A DNA stretch of 56,054 nt from Sporolactobacillus pectinivorans (GTDB lineage Bacteria; Bacillota; Bacilli; Bacillales; Sporolactobacillaceae): positions 1,465,293-1,521,346 of the forward strand of contig NZ_NXGA01000001.1 of NCBI RefSeq assembly GCF_002802965.1. The letters run 5' to 3'. The notes under the pieces are model-generated. The model saw only the letters and a list, made by a program, of their open reading frames with translations. It was not told the origin of the DNA and did not search any database. Position numbers and translations under genes: made by a program. The first letter of the stretch is position 1. Every line of letters starts with the position of its first letter. This document shows, one piece after another, positions 41,368-51,013 of the stretch.

Positions 41368-42078
41368 TTAAGCGCCAAAGAACCATTTGAAAAATAAGGC
41401 TGCACAGATACCGCCCGCGAAGGGTGCAATGCCAGGGACAATGATTCCGTACTGCCAGTCATTGCTTGCTTTGCCGCCGGGGATCGGCAGAATCGCATGT
41501 GCGATTCTTGGTCCCATATCGCGGGCGAGGTTCATCGCAAATCCGGTCGGGCCGCCCATGCCCATGCCGATACACCACACGAGCAGGCCGACTGCTATCG
41601 GGACAACGCCCGGTGTGTGAACAGCCGAAATGGCCAGAATGGCAAGGATAAAAATAAATGTATCAACAAATTCGACAAAAAAGTTGCGCGGCAGATTGCG
41701 TACATTTGGATTAGTAGAAAAAATATTTCTGATTTTAACTCTGTCGATGTCCACAGAAGCTTTGAACTGATCGGCATAAGCGATGTACACAACGACAGCT
41801 CCGAAAACACCGCCCAAGACTTCTGCGGCGCTCATAGGAATAACGCTTGACCATGGAATGTTGCCCAGAATCGCCTGAGCGACAACCATTGCCGGATTAA
41901 TGCAAACATTTCCAAAAATAAATAATGATACCGTGATGCCGAATCCCCAGGTCGTAATAGCGAAGATATGACCGGACCCCTGGTATTTCGACGTGTTCAG
42001 TACTTCGCAGCAGTGCACGCCGACACCAAAAATGATCATCAGCGCCGTACCCAGGAATTCCGCGACTAATTGATGCAT
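41368..42078 (-). CDS. MIP-family aquaglyceroporin (glycerol/lactate facilitator-like)
   Basis: This 236-residue channel has six hydrophobic helices and both half-helix signatures: INPAMV in the first half, and NLARDMGPR in place of NPARD in the second. The NLARD form is shared with lactobacillus-type GlpF paralogues. Members of that group pass glycerol, water, dihydroxyacetone or undissociated lactic acid, which would suit a lactate producer. GGGGGAAAC lies upstream of the ATG. It stands alone, with no glpK or glpD nearby, and is divergent from an AraC-family regulator. Confidence 0.88.
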   Translation of the reverse strand: MHQLVAEFLGTALMIIFGVGVHCCEVLNTSKYQGSGHIFAITTWGFGITVSLFIFGNVCINPAMVVAQAILGNIPWSSVIPMSAAEVLGGVFGAVVVYIAYADQFKASVDIDRVKIRNIFSTNPNVRNLPRNFFVEFVDTFIFILAILAISAVHTPGVVPIAVGLLVWCIGMGMGGPTGFAMNLARDMGPRIAHAILPIPGGKASNDWQYGIIVPGIAPFAGGICAALFFKWFFGA

Positions 42079-42405
42079 TTTCTCAAGTTTCCCCCTGAAT
42101 AATGTTTTAACAGAAAAAGTATATCGGCAATGTGGGAAACCGTCTTTTCCATATTATCGATTAATTTTATCCATTTTTAAGAGAATACGTTTTCAAAATG
42201 CAAACTTCTTGATTTATAGGAGTTGACTATAAAAATTGTCGCAAATTATCGAATGACAGCGGTTTAGATCACATCTTGTAACAACATTGTCACATCACGG
42301 ATTCAGATTTTTGTTATACTCCTATTTGTGGGTTTGCAAGCTTATAGTAGTGTAGCTTGAAAAAACAATGGTAAGACCTGATTGATGAATAGAGGAGTCG
42401 ACGCT
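42079..42405. other. Divergent promoter region of MIP channel and AraC regulator
   Basis: No gene is seen. Promoters for both flanking genes must lie here. TTGTAACAACATTGTCACA near 42275 is repeat-like and could be a binding site, but no confident operator is called. Confidence 0.4.
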
Positions 42406-43119
42406 GTGCGTGACATCTGTTTTAATATTACGTCCTATGGGTCGGAACAAAACCGTCTGAATGAGACGCATGTCAAATTGCTGATTCCCATCCAGGGAAA
42501 TGTAGGCGTCATTACCACTGGGAGCAGGAAGATAGTGACCGGCACACAGATCTGCCTGCTGCCCCTTCGCTATGCTTATTCTGTTTGTTCTTCCGGTTCT
42601 AATGAGAGCTTGGTCGTAGAGATGCCGGAGGGGTATGCCCATCTTTTTATAAAAGACATAATGAATGAACGTGAAGGACTTGTCCGCGAGATTGATGAAA
42701 TCCTTCAACCGGTCAAAGCGCTTCTGATTCACGAAATTATGCATCAAAATCATGAAGAGGCTGTCCTACTTCTGAACTATCTGCTTCATAAAATGGCGGA
42801 ACAGCCGGAGAGCCAGTCGCTCCGTTTTATCCGCAGGCATTACGCTGAGAAGATTGACATAAAGGCGCTTGCCGAAATGGAGCATTATACACCCTCTTAT
42901 TATTGCGGCTGGTTCAAAAGAAAAATGCAGATGACACCTTTGGAATACATCCACTTTTTACGGATCCACCGGGCCAAAGAACTTTTACGTGATTCAAAGC
43001 TAAGCGTGCTGACAATTTCCTATCAGCTCGGCTATGAATATAATGCATCATTTACAAAGATGTTTAAAAAATATGAACAGCTTTCGCCTTCTGAATATCG
43101 CGCCGCGCTGCAAGAGTGA
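42406..43119 (+). CDS. AraC-family transcriptional regulator
   Basis: This 237-residue protein begins at GTG 42406, preceded by AGAGGAG at 8 nt (the longer frame from TTG 42382 overlaps that site). The N-terminal half is a cupin-like sensor with LLIPIQGNVGVITTGSRKIV. The C-terminal half carries two HTH motifs: MEHYTPSYYCGWFKRKMQ followed by TPLEYIHFLRI, and SVLTISYQLGYEYNASFTKM then FKKYEQLSPSEY. It may respond to the compound carried by the divergent MIP channel, or to an unrelated ligand. Confidence 0.88.
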   Translation: MRDICFNITSYGSEQNRLNETHVKLLIPIQGNVGVITTGSRKIVTGTQICLLPLRYAYSVCSSGSNESLVVEMPEGYAHLFIKDIMNEREGLVREIDEILQPVKALLIHEIMHQNHEEAVLLLNYLLHKMAEQPESQSLRFIRRHYAEKIDIKALAEMEHYTPSYYCGWFKRKMQMTPLEYIHFLRIHRAKELLRDSKLSVLTISYQLGYEYNASFTKMFKKYEQLSPSEYRAALQE

Positions 43120-43228
43120 ATCTGACATATGATGTCTATATCGGTGCCTTCCGGTTCACTGCACCTGTTGTGTGTGATAAACTAGTCTCCATGAAGGAAA
43201 TTTCGGTATTTATTGGGGGCTTTTTGAA

Positions 43229-43681
43229 ATGATCACGACTAAACTTCCGGTTCGCTTTGTTGACTGCGATGCAATGGGGCATGTCAATAATGCGGTCTAT
43301 TACACTTATTTTGAAGAGGGGAAACGCGAAATTTTCCGCTGGTTTACACCGAGCATGGATTTGAGCGACTGGAAAGTCATTGTGGCGTCGACACATTGCG
43401 ATTATATTCATGAAATCAATTATGACGAGACAATCACGGTTTATACTTGGATTAGCACAATTTCGCATTCAAGCTTTGACGTGGAACACGCGATTGCTGA
43501 TGAACACGGGAACTGGCACGCACGCGGACGTGTGACGCTGATCGGCTATAATTATAAAACAAAGAAAGTCGAGCCGCTGTCCGGTGAAATGAAAACGATT
43601 CTGAGACAGCACCAGGACGTGCCTGAAAACGTGCCTGAACTGCGCCAGATCAGGAGCGCCGGTGAGTCGGTTCGACGATAA
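43229..43681 (+). CDS. Hotdog-fold acyl-CoA thioesterase (YbgC/4HBT type)
   Basis: This 150-residue thioesterase has the active-site segment RFVDCDAMGHVNNAVYYTYF (about 9-28), with Asp and following helix as in the 4-hydroxybenzoyl-CoA thioesterase family. It hydrolyses acyl-CoA thioesters in the cytosol. The start has GGGGG about 10 nt upstream. A terminator follows at 43695. Confidence 0.88.
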   Translation: MITTKLPVRFVDCDAMGHVNNAVYYTYFEEGKREIFRWFTPSMDLSDWKVIVASTHCDYIHEINYDETITVYTWISTISHSSFDVEHAIADEHGNWHARGRVTLIGYNYKTKKVEPLSGEMKTILRQHQDVPENVPELRQIRSAGESVRR

Positions 43682-43694
43682 AACACCAAAAAGA

Positions 43695-43719
43695 GCGCCT
43701 TTCATAGGCGCCTTTTTTT
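43695..43719 (+). terminator. Terminator of the thioesterase gene
   Basis: GCGCCT-TTCAT-AGGCGC is followed by CTTTTTTT. Confidence 0.8.
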
Positions 43720-43737
43720 GACATCAATATTAAATTA

Positions 43738-43812
43738 AGAAGAACGGCATGAGTTCAAGCGAATTGGGAAAAATTCAACCCGAATGTGGGGAACAAGTTC
43801 GACCTAATTCTA
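43738..43812. repeat. Degenerate GAACCGAATCG-type intergenic repeat, block B
   Basis: Three tandem units of about 21-22 nt are visible: AGTTCAAGCGAATTGGGAAA, ATTCAACCCGAATGTGGGGA and AAGTTCGACCTAATTCTAGA. The theme is the same as at 35520 and 54405. Confidence 0.5.
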
Positions 43813-43891
43813 GAAATAAAGGTTTGTGAGCATATTCACTGATTTCCCCTGACTAAAGGGAGCCCCGACGCTTTTTCGCAAAGCTTTTGTT

Positions 43892-45340
43892 TCATAGCAC
43901 TGGAGACAGAAGACGGGAAATTGATTCTTTGAATTTGATCATCATTGGTCTTTTTTCATAATCTTCCATCGTCAATTCCCGCGAGAGCCTGATATCATTC
44001 TTGAAAATTTTCGCAAGCCTCCGGGCAGTCGGCTGATCATAAATGAATGCATTCACTTCAAAATTCAGGCTAAAACTGCGGAAATCCAGATTTGAAGTGC
44101 CAACGGTAGCAAGCCGCCCGTCGACAACGACGGTTTTTGCGTGCAGGAAACCGTTCTGATAGAGATAGACGCGCGCTCCTGCTTCAAGAAGAAGGCCAAT
44201 ATTTGAAAAAGTCGCCCAGTAAACAAACGGATGATCCGGTTTGTTTGGGATCATAATCCGCACATCCACATGCGAGAGGGAAGCAATAGAAATCGCATTG
44301 AGCAGGCTCTCATCAGGGATCAGGTAAGGCGTTTGAATATAGACATGTTTTTTTGCGGAAATAATCATTTTAATAAATGCATTTTTAATCTGTTCCCATT
44401 TCTTGTCCGGGCCGCTTGAGACAATCTGAATGCCGACTTCTCCATAATGAGTGGATGGATCAACGGCATAGTAATCCTGAAAAGGAACCTGTTCGCCGGA
44501 AGCCTGATTCCAGTCGAGAAGGAAGCGGGACTGGATACTGTTGACCGCTTCTCCGACAAGGCGAAGGTGGGTGTCGCGCCAGTAACCGAACTTCTCATTG
44601 AGCCCCAGGTATTCATCCCCGACATTGAAACCCCCGACATAGCCGATAATTCCGTCAATGATTGCAAGTTTGCGGTGATTTCGGTAATTGATACGCAAGT
44701 TCAGGAGCGGCAGGCGGCCGGGGAAAAAGGTATGAAACTTGCCACCGGCCTGTATCAGCCGCCGCACAAGTTTTTTCGACAGCTTGCGGGAGCCTTCATC
44801 GTCGACAAGCAAACGTACAACAACACCTTCCGAAGCTTTCTGGATAAGTGTGTCAATAATTTCATGACCCAGAAAGTCGCTGCGGAAAATGTAATATTCG
44901 ATATGGATATTGTGCTTTGCCGAACGGATATCCTGAATCAGCTGTCTGAATTTTTCTTCACCGTCCGTGTAGATAGCCAAACGATTATTCAAGGTCAGCG
45001 GAGCCTCGTCATTATTCAGATTCATGTAAATCAAGCCGTGGTAATCTTTGAAAATCGGCTCTGAAAAAGGGTAATCCTGATTGACAATTTCCAGCATTTG
45101 TTTGTTGACGAGCTCTTTCGTGCGCTGATGGACATTGTGATCCCATTTGAAAATTTTTCTCCGGCTAAGATTCTGACCAAAGATTAAATATAAAATAAAC
45201 CCGATAATCGGCAAAAAATTAAGGATCATTAACCAGGCCCAGGTTGAGCTGACACTCTTTCGTTCAAGGAAGACGACCATTGCGGCGAGAAAAATATTTG
45301 AAATAAAGATAATGGCTAACAAAATCGAAGTAATGCCCAT
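43892..45340 (-). CDS. cls: Cardiolipin synthase
   Basis: This 482-residue phospholipase D superfamily enzyme has two N-terminal membrane helices (about 3-24 and 33-55). The two HKD motifs are HRKLAIID (His222, Lys224, Asp229) and HAKTVVVD (His400, Lys402, Asp407). It condenses two phosphatidylglycerols into cardiolipin and glycerol at the membrane. Length fits bacterial ClsA-type enzymes. It is monocistronic. Confidence 0.93.
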   Translation of the reverse strand: MGITSILLAIIFISNIFLAAMVVFLERKSVSSTWAWLMILNFLPIIGFILYLIFGQNLSRRKIFKWDHNVHQRTKELVNKQMLEIVNQDYPFSEPIFKDYHGLIYMNLNNDEAPLTLNNRLAIYTDGEEKFRQLIQDIRSAKHNIHIEYYIFRSDFLGHEIIDTLIQKASEGVVVRLLVDDEGSRKLSKKLVRRLIQAGGKFHTFFPGRLPLLNLRINYRNHRKLAIIDGIIGYVGGFNVGDEYLGLNEKFGYWRDTHLRLVGEAVNSIQSRFLLDWNQASGEQVPFQDYYAVDPSTHYGEVGIQIVSSGPDKKWEQIKNAFIKMIISAKKHVYIQTPYLIPDESLLNAISIASLSHVDVRIMIPNKPDHPFVYWATFSNIGLLLEAGARVYLYQNGFLHAKTVVVDGRLATVGTSNLDFRSFSLNFEVNAFIYDQPTARRLAKIFKNDIRLSRELTMEDYEKRPMMIKFKESISRLLSPVL

Positions 45341-45587
45341 TTAATCACATCCCTTCAGAAATGGACGACTGATGTTGTTAAAATTATACTCCTAAATCGG
45401 ATCGGCACACCAGTAAGCCCATTTGCCGGCAATTGCCGCCTGCAGATAAAGCAGGCGGATGCAGCACAAAACCCACAGTATTCGTTGATTCATCAATCCT
45501 TCACGGGCTATAATAAGAAAAGATGCCTTCATTCATATAGTTTGAATACCTGAAGAGACGACGGAGAAAAAGGTGTGATCGCTGGAC

Positions 45588-46700
45588 GTGCTGAAAAAAC
45601 ATGCGACGATAATTTTTTGGACACTCGAACTTCTTGCCCTGGCCTTGCTCATCTTTGTGCTGACAAAAGTTTCATTCATTTTTATCCCGATTGTTACGCT
45701 GATTACGACACTTTTTTTTCCAATCCTTGTGGCAGGATTTTTATTCTTTCTGCTCAGCCCGTTTGTCGATCTGCTTCATAGGTTCAGAATTCCGAAAGTT
45801 CTGGGAATCTTTCTTATCTATATTTTACTGGCAGGGCTGATTGCGCTGATTGTTACTTCCATCGGGCCGCCGCTCGGCAACCAGATAAAGTCGCTCTTTG
45901 CCCAGCTTCCGGACTATATCAACAACTGGCGGAAAAGCTTTGAGCAGCTAGCCGATACACGCGGTTTTAAATGGCTGATTCATCAGAACTATTATTCTAT
46001 CGATCAGATACAGACAACCCTTTTGAACATGGTAAAAAATTATACCAATCATGCGAGTTCAGGGGTAACGACATTTTTTAACGTGATCGTCAACGTGACG
46101 CTGACGGTTGTCACGGTACCTTTCATTCTTTTTTATATGTTGAAAGACGGCAGCAAACTGCCTGAGGCTGTGACACGCTTCTTTCCGCAACAGTATCATT
46201 CGGAAGTGAGTCATATTTTGATCGATCTGAATACGACACTGTCATCATATATTCACGGCCTGATCATCGTGGCGACCTTCGTCGGTGTCAACTCAAGCAT
46301 CGGATTTGCAATCATCGGGCTTCCATACAGCTTGCTGCTCGGCCTGATTGTCGGTGTCACAAATATCATTCCTTATATGGGACCTATTCTTGGGGCTGCT
46401 CCGGCACTTATTGTCGCTTTGATGGATTCCCCGTCAAAAGCTCTGCTCGTCCTTGCGGTGATTGTCATTGTCCAGCAGCTGGACGGCCACTTGATTTCAC
46501 CGCTCGTCATGGGCAAAAGGCTGAACACGCATCCCTTGACTATTATTTTCCTGCTTCTTGTGGCAGGAAAGTGGATCGGTCCGATCGGGATGATTCTGGC
46601 TGTTCCCTGCTATGCAATGATTAAAACAATCATCATGCACATTGTCCGCCTGATCAGGCTGAGAAGGAAAAGCAAGAATGACAGCCTGATTAAAGATTAA
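45588..46700 (+). CDS. AI-2E (PerM/YtvI-type) family membrane protein
   Basis: This 370-residue protein has about eight hydrophobic helices with the central soluble loop (QIKSLFAQLPDYINNWRKSF). The C-terminal motif GVTNIIPYMGPILGAAP is the PerM signature. Some members export AI-2 or act in Na+/H+ antiport, while most are uncharacterised. GTG 45588 is used; AAGGTG lies about 12 nt upstream, so the start is not certain. Its 3' end overlaps that of the alsR gene by 11 nt tail to tail. Confidence 0.85.
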   Translation: MLKKHATIIFWTLELLALALLIFVLTKVSFIFIPIVTLITTLFFPILVAGFLFFLLSPFVDLLHRFRIPKVLGIFLIYILLAGLIALIVTSIGPPLGNQIKSLFAQLPDYINNWRKSFEQLADTRGFKWLIHQNYYSIDQIQTTLLNMVKNYTNHASSGVTTFFNVIVNVTLTVVTVPFILFYMLKDGSKLPEAVTRFFPQQYHSEVSHILIDLNTTLSSYIHGLIIVATFVGVNSSIGFAIIGLPYSLLLGLIVGVTNIIPYMGPILGAAPALIVALMDSPSKALLVLAVIVIVQQLDGHLISPLVMGKRLNTHPLTIIFLLLVAGKWIGPIGMILAVPCYAMIKTIIMHIVRLIRLRRKSKNDSLIKD

Positions 46701-47595
46701 ATGGCTGCTCTTCTTTTTCACTGATCCGCCTGGTGAGCGAGATAAACTGCTTAAGCGCAGGATTGCTGTTCTTTTTTAAGTGGGCCATGGAGAGCACGGC
46801 ATGGAGCGGATGGTCCTCGATCCTGCGGTAGACAACTTCCAGATTGAATAGCTTTTCAGCAGTCGCAGGGACGACGCCAATGCCGATTCCCGCGGAAACA
46901 AGTCCGACAACCATCTGATATTCGGTCGCTTCCTGGACAATTTTCGGAGTAAAATCGACATTCTGGAAGAGAGAAAGAAATTCATCATATAACCCCGGCC
47001 AGATTTCCCGGGATACAACGATAAAAGGCTTGTCCCGCAAATCCTCAATACGAATTTTGTCTTGGCGTGCGAGCGGATCATTCTTCGAGAGTGAAAGTGC
47101 GGCAAATCCGCGTTTGGCCGGGGCTGTTTCAATCAGTGAGCTACTCACCGGCGGATGGAGCAGGCCGACGTCGATCCGCCCGCCAATCAGTGCGCTGACC
47201 TGTGCCGGTGTCGACATTTCATGGAGGATGACAGCGACATGTGGAAAGATCCGCCGGTATTCTCTGATAAATTGGGGCAGAATATCATATGTCGCCGAAC
47301 CGACAAAACCGATCACCAAGCGGCCAAATTCACCGCGCTGCGCTCGCTGTGCCGTGTCAACAGCCTGATCAATCTGTGCAATGGCTTGCCTTGCTTCGGG
47401 CAGGAAGAATTCGCCCGCGGTTGTGAGCTCGACGTGGCGTTTATTGCGCTTGAACAGCGTCACACCCATTTCTTCTTCAAGCTGCTGGATCTGCTTGCTC
47501 AAAGGCGGCTGGGTCATCTGCAGACGTTCAGCAGCGCGCCCAAAATGTAATTCTTCTGCTACGGTAATAAAATAGATCAAATGACGGAGTTCCAT
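46690..47595 (-). CDS. alsR: LysR-family regulator AlsR of acetoin synthesis
   Basis: This 301-residue LTTR has the N-terminal HTH (HFGRAAERLQMTQPPLSKQI) and the full effector-binding domain (from about 90, with GLVSAGIGIGVVPATAEKLF). It is divergent from alsS-alsD with a 270-nt gap, exactly the arrangement in B. subtilis, where AlsR activates alsSD in response to acetate and low pH. Its 3' end overlaps that of the AI-2E-type gene by 11 nt. Confidence 0.9.
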   Translation of the reverse strand: MELRHLIYFITVAEELHFGRAAERLQMTQPPLSKQIQQLEEEMGVTLFKRNKRHVELTTAGEFFLPEARQAIAQIDQAVDTAQRAQRGEFGRLVIGFVGSATYDILPQFIREYRRIFPHVAVILHEMSTPAQVSALIGGRIDVGLLHPPVSSSLIETAPAKRGFAALSLSKNDPLARQDKIRIEDLRDKPFIVVSREIWPGLYDEFLSLFQNVDFTPKIVQEATEYQMVVGLVSAGIGIGVVPATAEKLFNLEVVYRRIEDHPLHAVLSMAHLKKNSNPALKQFISLTRRISEKEEQPFNL

Positions 47596-47868
47596 CCGGT
47601 TTCTCTCCTCTTAATTTTGGCTAACTAAATTATATTTGTTTACATTTTCAAATTCAATTAATATCTATTCTGTATTACATGGCACTCAATAATATATTTC
47701 ACACTGATGAAACGGTGTTGTAAACTGAATACAACAACAGAACTGAATGACATCAGCGCCTGGATGTACCGCCGAATGTTGGAAAAAAACTTTTCCGGAG
47801 AACGTTTTCAGTATGGCCGGTGAATTCCAGTCCTGCTTTTATCGATAAATTCAAAAGGAGTGAAAAAA
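47596..47868. promoter_or_regulatory. Divergent alsR/alsS regulatory region
   Basis: It contains the perfect dyad TTGTA-AACTGAA-TACAA (47718-47734), a T-N11-A type element of the kind bound by LysR regulators, about 135 nt before alsS. AAAGGAG 8 nt before ATG 47869 serves alsS. Confidence 0.45.
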
Positions 47869-49560
47869 ATGAGTCGTATTGAGAAAGAACCAGAAGAAAA
47901 GGTGCTCTCGACCGGTGCGGAACTCGTTGTCGACTGTCTGATCAAACAGGGAGTGAAATACATTTTTGGAATCCCTGGTGCAAAAATTGATGCAATATAT
48001 GATGTGCTGAAGGATCGCGGACCGCAGCTGATTGTTTGTCGGCACGAGCAGAACGCGGCTTTTATGGCAGCGGCAGTGGGGAGGATAACATGTAAGCCTG
48101 GCGTTGTTCTCGTAACCTCAGGTCCGGGTGCTTCAAACCTGGCGACCGGAATGGCCACGGCTAATGTCGAGAATGACCCTATCGTTGCGCTTGCCGGTGC
48201 GGTACCGCGCGCCGACAGGCTCAAGCGGACCCACCAGTCAATGGATAATGCGGCACTTTTTCAGCCGATTACGAAATTCAGCGCAGAAGTCGTGGATCCG
48301 AAAAACGTTGCGGAAGTAGTGACCAATGCCTTCCGGGCTGCAGAGTCCACGCAAGCCGGTGCAGCCATTGTCAGCTTCCCGCAGGATGTGCTGGTTTCAA
48401 AGACGGAAGTAAATGCGCTTGGACCGCTGGAAAGCCCGAAACTGGGCACAGCATCCGAAGAGGCAATTGGCGAAGCAGTCGAAGCGCTGCAACATGCGAA
48501 AATGCCTGTGATTCTGGCCGGCATGCGTGCCAACCGCTTCTCAGTCGTCTCGGCAGTACGTTCGCTGCTCAGAAAAATTTCATTCCCGGTCGTGGAAACA
48601 TTTCAGGCAGCCGGACTGATTCCGCGCGATATGGAGGAACATTTCTTCGGTCGCATCGGCTTGTTCCGCAATCAGCCGGGTGATCTTGTTCTTGAACAGG
48701 CGGACGTGATCCTGACCATCGGCTATGACGCCGTCGAGTACGATCCAAAATTCTGGAATAAAAACGGGCAACGCAAAATTATCCATCTCGACGAAGTCCG
48801 AGCCGATATTGATCACTACTATCAGCCTTCAATCGAGCTGGTTGGAGACATTGAGGCGACGGTCAATCGGATCAAAGAAAAGCTTGCCGGCCTGAACATC
48901 GCACCGGAAAAACTTAATTTTCTGGATCAGATGAGAAAAAGGCTGGACGCCCGCGACGAACCGCCGAAAGAAACAAAAGGGAATCTGGTTCATCCACTCA
49001 GCCTGATCCATACCTTGCGGCACCTGTTGAGTGACGATACAACGGTGACTTGCGATGTTGGCTCACACTACATTTGGATGGCCCGTCATTTCCGCTCTTA
49101 CGAACCAAAAACATTGCTTTTCAGCAACGGTATGCAAACATTAGGTGTCGCATTGCCGTGGGCGATGGCTGCAAGTCTCGTGCATCATCATGCGAAAACT
49201 GTTTCAATGTCCGGTGACGGCGGTTTTCTTTTCTCAGCGATGGAGCTTGAGACAGCTGTCCGTCTGAAACTGCCGATCGTGCACATTGTCTGGCGTGACG
49301 GCACTTACGATATGGTTGGTTTCCAGCAGAAACTAAAATATAATCGGACTTCCGGCGTCGATTTTGGGAAAATTGATATTGTAAAATATGCGGAAGCATT
49401 CGGAGCCAAAGGATTGCGCGTCAATCAGCCGGATCAGCTTGAGTCTGTACTGCGTGAAGCTATGGCAGTAAATGACGGACCGGTGATCATTGACGTGCCT
49501 GTCGATTACAGTGACAACGTTGAACTCGGCAAGAGCCTGATTCCGAACCAGCTGAACTGA
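47869..49560 (+). CDS. alsS: Acetolactate synthase, catabolic
   Basis: This 563-residue TPP-dependent enzyme joins two pyruvates to acetolactate in overflow metabolism. The active-site Glu region is [12 protein letters not shown], and the TPP site reads [16 protein letters not shown]. The ATG is used instead of GTG 47860, as the ribosome binding site AAAGGAG is 8 nt before it. Lack of a small-subunit gene and the partners alsR and alsD fit the catabolic enzyme rather than anabolic IlvB. Confidence 0.93.
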   Translation: MSRIEKEPEEKVLSTGAELVVDCLIKQGVKYIFGIPGAKIDAIYDVLKDRGPQLIVCRHEQNAAFMAAAVGRITCKPGVVLVTSGPGASNLATGMATANVENDPIVALAGAVPRADRLKRTHQSMDNAALFQPITKFSAEVVDPKNVAEVVTNAFRAAESTQAGAAIVSFPQDVLVSKTEVNALGPLESPKLGTASEEAIGEAVEALQHAKMPVILAGMRANRFSVVSAVRSLLRKISFPVVETFQAAGLIPRDMEEHFFGRIGLFRNQPGDLVLEQADVILTIGYDAVEYDPKFWNKNGQRKIIHLDEVRADIDHYYQPSIELVGDIEATVNRIKEKLAGLNIAPEKLNFLDQMRKRLDARDEPPKETKGNLVHPLSLIHTLRHLLSDDTTVTCDVGSHYIWMARHFRSYEPKTLLFSNGMQTLGVALPWAMAASLVHHHAKTVSMSGDGGFLFSAMELETAVRLKLPIVHIVWRDGTYDMVGFQQKLKYNRTSGVDFGKIDIVKYAEAFGAKGLRVNQPDQLESVLREAMAVNDGPVIIDVPVDYSDNVELGKSLIPNQLN

Positions 49561-49567
49561 TCGTGCT

Positions 49568-49700
49568 GTTTAACCGAATCGCGAGTCGCACTGAATGCCG
49601 AAAAAAATAACTGAAAAACGGCAGTCGATCCGAAACAGAAAAAAGTCGGTTCGAGTCATGAGAAGGCCGAACCGAATGACTGGTATCGAATCGAAATGAG
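49568..49700. repeat. Degenerate GAACCGAATCG-type intergenic repeat, block C
   Basis: This stretch, between alsS and alsD, contains ACCGAATCGCGAGTCG, GTCGATCCGAAACAGAAAAA, AGTCGGTTCGAGTCATGAG and CCGAACCGAATGACTGGT. Spacing is about 20-22 nt and decayed. It separates the two genes of one operon. Confidence 0.45.
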
Positions 49701-49763
49701 ATAAAGAATAATCGTTGCCTAGCAGCGTGAGCGATTTTTTATTCAGGAGGGAGATTTACATCA

Positions 49764-50489
49764 ATGACATATGAAGCACGTAAGGATACGGGAGCCGTTT
49801 TTCAGCTTTCAACAATGACTTCGCTTCTGGCAGGCGTCTATAACGGTGCAATGAACTTTGACCAGATAAAGGAGCATGGTGATTTTGGCATCGGAACATT
49901 CGATCATCTTGACGGTGAGATGATCGGCTTTGATAATCAATTTTATCGGCTTCGCAGTGATGGAACCGCCACACCGCTGAAAAGTGAAGATCTAACACCG
50001 TTTTGTTCACTGACTTATTTTTATCCTCAAATTGAAAAGACTTTTACAGCGCCGATTGACAAAGCATCGTTTGAAAAAGAGCTGCACAAACTGGTGCCAA
50101 GTGATAATCTTTTCTACGCTTACCGGATTGACGGTATTTTCAAGGAAGTCAGCACACGGACAGTAGCCTATCAGGAAAAACCGGTCCCGATGACCGAAGC
50201 TGTGAAAACGCAGCCCATTTTCCATTTTGAAAACAAAAAGGGAACTATTGTTGGATTCTGGACGCCTGCTTTTGCCCAAGGTATTGCAGTCGCCGGATTC
50301 CACTTCCATTTTATTGATGAGGAACTGACGGGTGGCGGCCATGTACTTGATTATGTGCTCGACCACGGCACATTGCAGATAGACAAAAAAACACATCAGA
50401 GTCTGTATACACCGGAAACCGAATCATTTCTGAAAGCGGATCTGTCCCGCGGTGATCTTGAAAAAGAAATTAAGGTCACTGAAGGCTGA
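49764..50489 (+). CDS. alsD: Alpha-acetolactate decarboxylase
   Basis: This 241-residue enzyme converts acetolactate to (R)-acetoin. The zinc ligands are His180 and His182 in FHFHFIDEE and His193 in GGGHVLD, and GTFDHLDGEM (44-53) carries the conserved acidic residue. GGAGGGAG upstream supports the ATG. It lies 203 nt after alsS in the same direction. Confidence 0.93.
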   Translation: MTYEARKDTGAVFQLSTMTSLLAGVYNGAMNFDQIKEHGDFGIGTFDHLDGEMIGFDNQFYRLRSDGTATPLKSEDLTPFCSLTYFYPQIEKTFTAPIDKASFEKELHKLVPSDNLFYAYRIDGIFKEVSTRTVAYQEKPVPMTEAVKTQPIFHFENKKGTIVGFWTPAFAQGIAVAGFHFHFIDEELTGGGHVLDYVLDHGTLQIDKKTHQSLYTPETESFLKADLSRGDLEKEIKVTEG

Positions 50490-50530
50490 TTCTAAAAGCA
50501 GCTATAACTTTAAACTTAATTATAGTAAAA

Positions 50531-50565
50531 AAGCAGCTCCGGCATTGATCCGGACGCTGCTTTTT
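50531..50565 (+). terminator. Terminator of alsS-alsD
   Basis: AAGCAGC-T-CCGG pairs with CCGG-AC-GCTGCTT, followed by TTTGTTTT. Confidence 0.8.
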
Positions 50566-50570
50566 GTTTT

Positions 50571-51013
50571 CTAGGAAATTTTAAAAAATAGACCCGTTGA
50601 GTTCCGATAAAACTGTCTGAATTCCGATAAAACTGTCTGAGTTCTGATATATTTTCTTATGGGGAAAAAGAGGTTAAAAATATGGAAATGGCACTTGTTA
50701 CAGGAGTATTTAAAGGGCTTGGATATGAGATTAGTAAGGCTTTGATTGAGCAAGGTATGGAGATTGTAGGTTTGTCCCAAATGTTTTAGAAGGATGATGA
50801 CAGCATCGTGTAAGTTCATCTTTGAAAAGTGGTCATGAAAGACTCGGCTGAAAGGTATTGTATGTTAAAATAATGAAGTGGTTCATGGCGCTTCTTTACC
50901 ATTGAATGCTGGGTGAATGCTGAGAAATGCTGAGCTGAAACAGGCGGAGACGGGACGCTGCGGATGAAAAAAAGCAGGTGTTGCGGCTGACTCTGAAGAA
51001 AATGGGTGATTCG
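50571..51013. other. Gap with tandem 24-nt repeat and SDR gene stump
   Basis: GAGTTCCGATAAAACTGTCT and GAATTCCGATAAAACTGTCT occur in tandem (50597-50640), a two-copy direct repeat continuing into GAGTTCTGATATA. The SDR fragment at 50682 follows. The rest is unrecognised, and a methyltransferase ribosome binding site closes the gap. Confidence 0.45.
50682..50789 (+). pseudogene. 5' stump of a short-chain dehydrogenase gene
   Basis: ATG 50682 follows AAAGAGG at about 9 nt. The 35 codons read MEMALVTGVFKGLGYEISKA and LIEQGMEIVGLSQMF before TAG. The pattern TGxxxGxG with the following helix and strand is the SDR dinucleotide-binding start. The rest of the gene is absent, so this is a truncated remnant. 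Confidence 0.6.
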
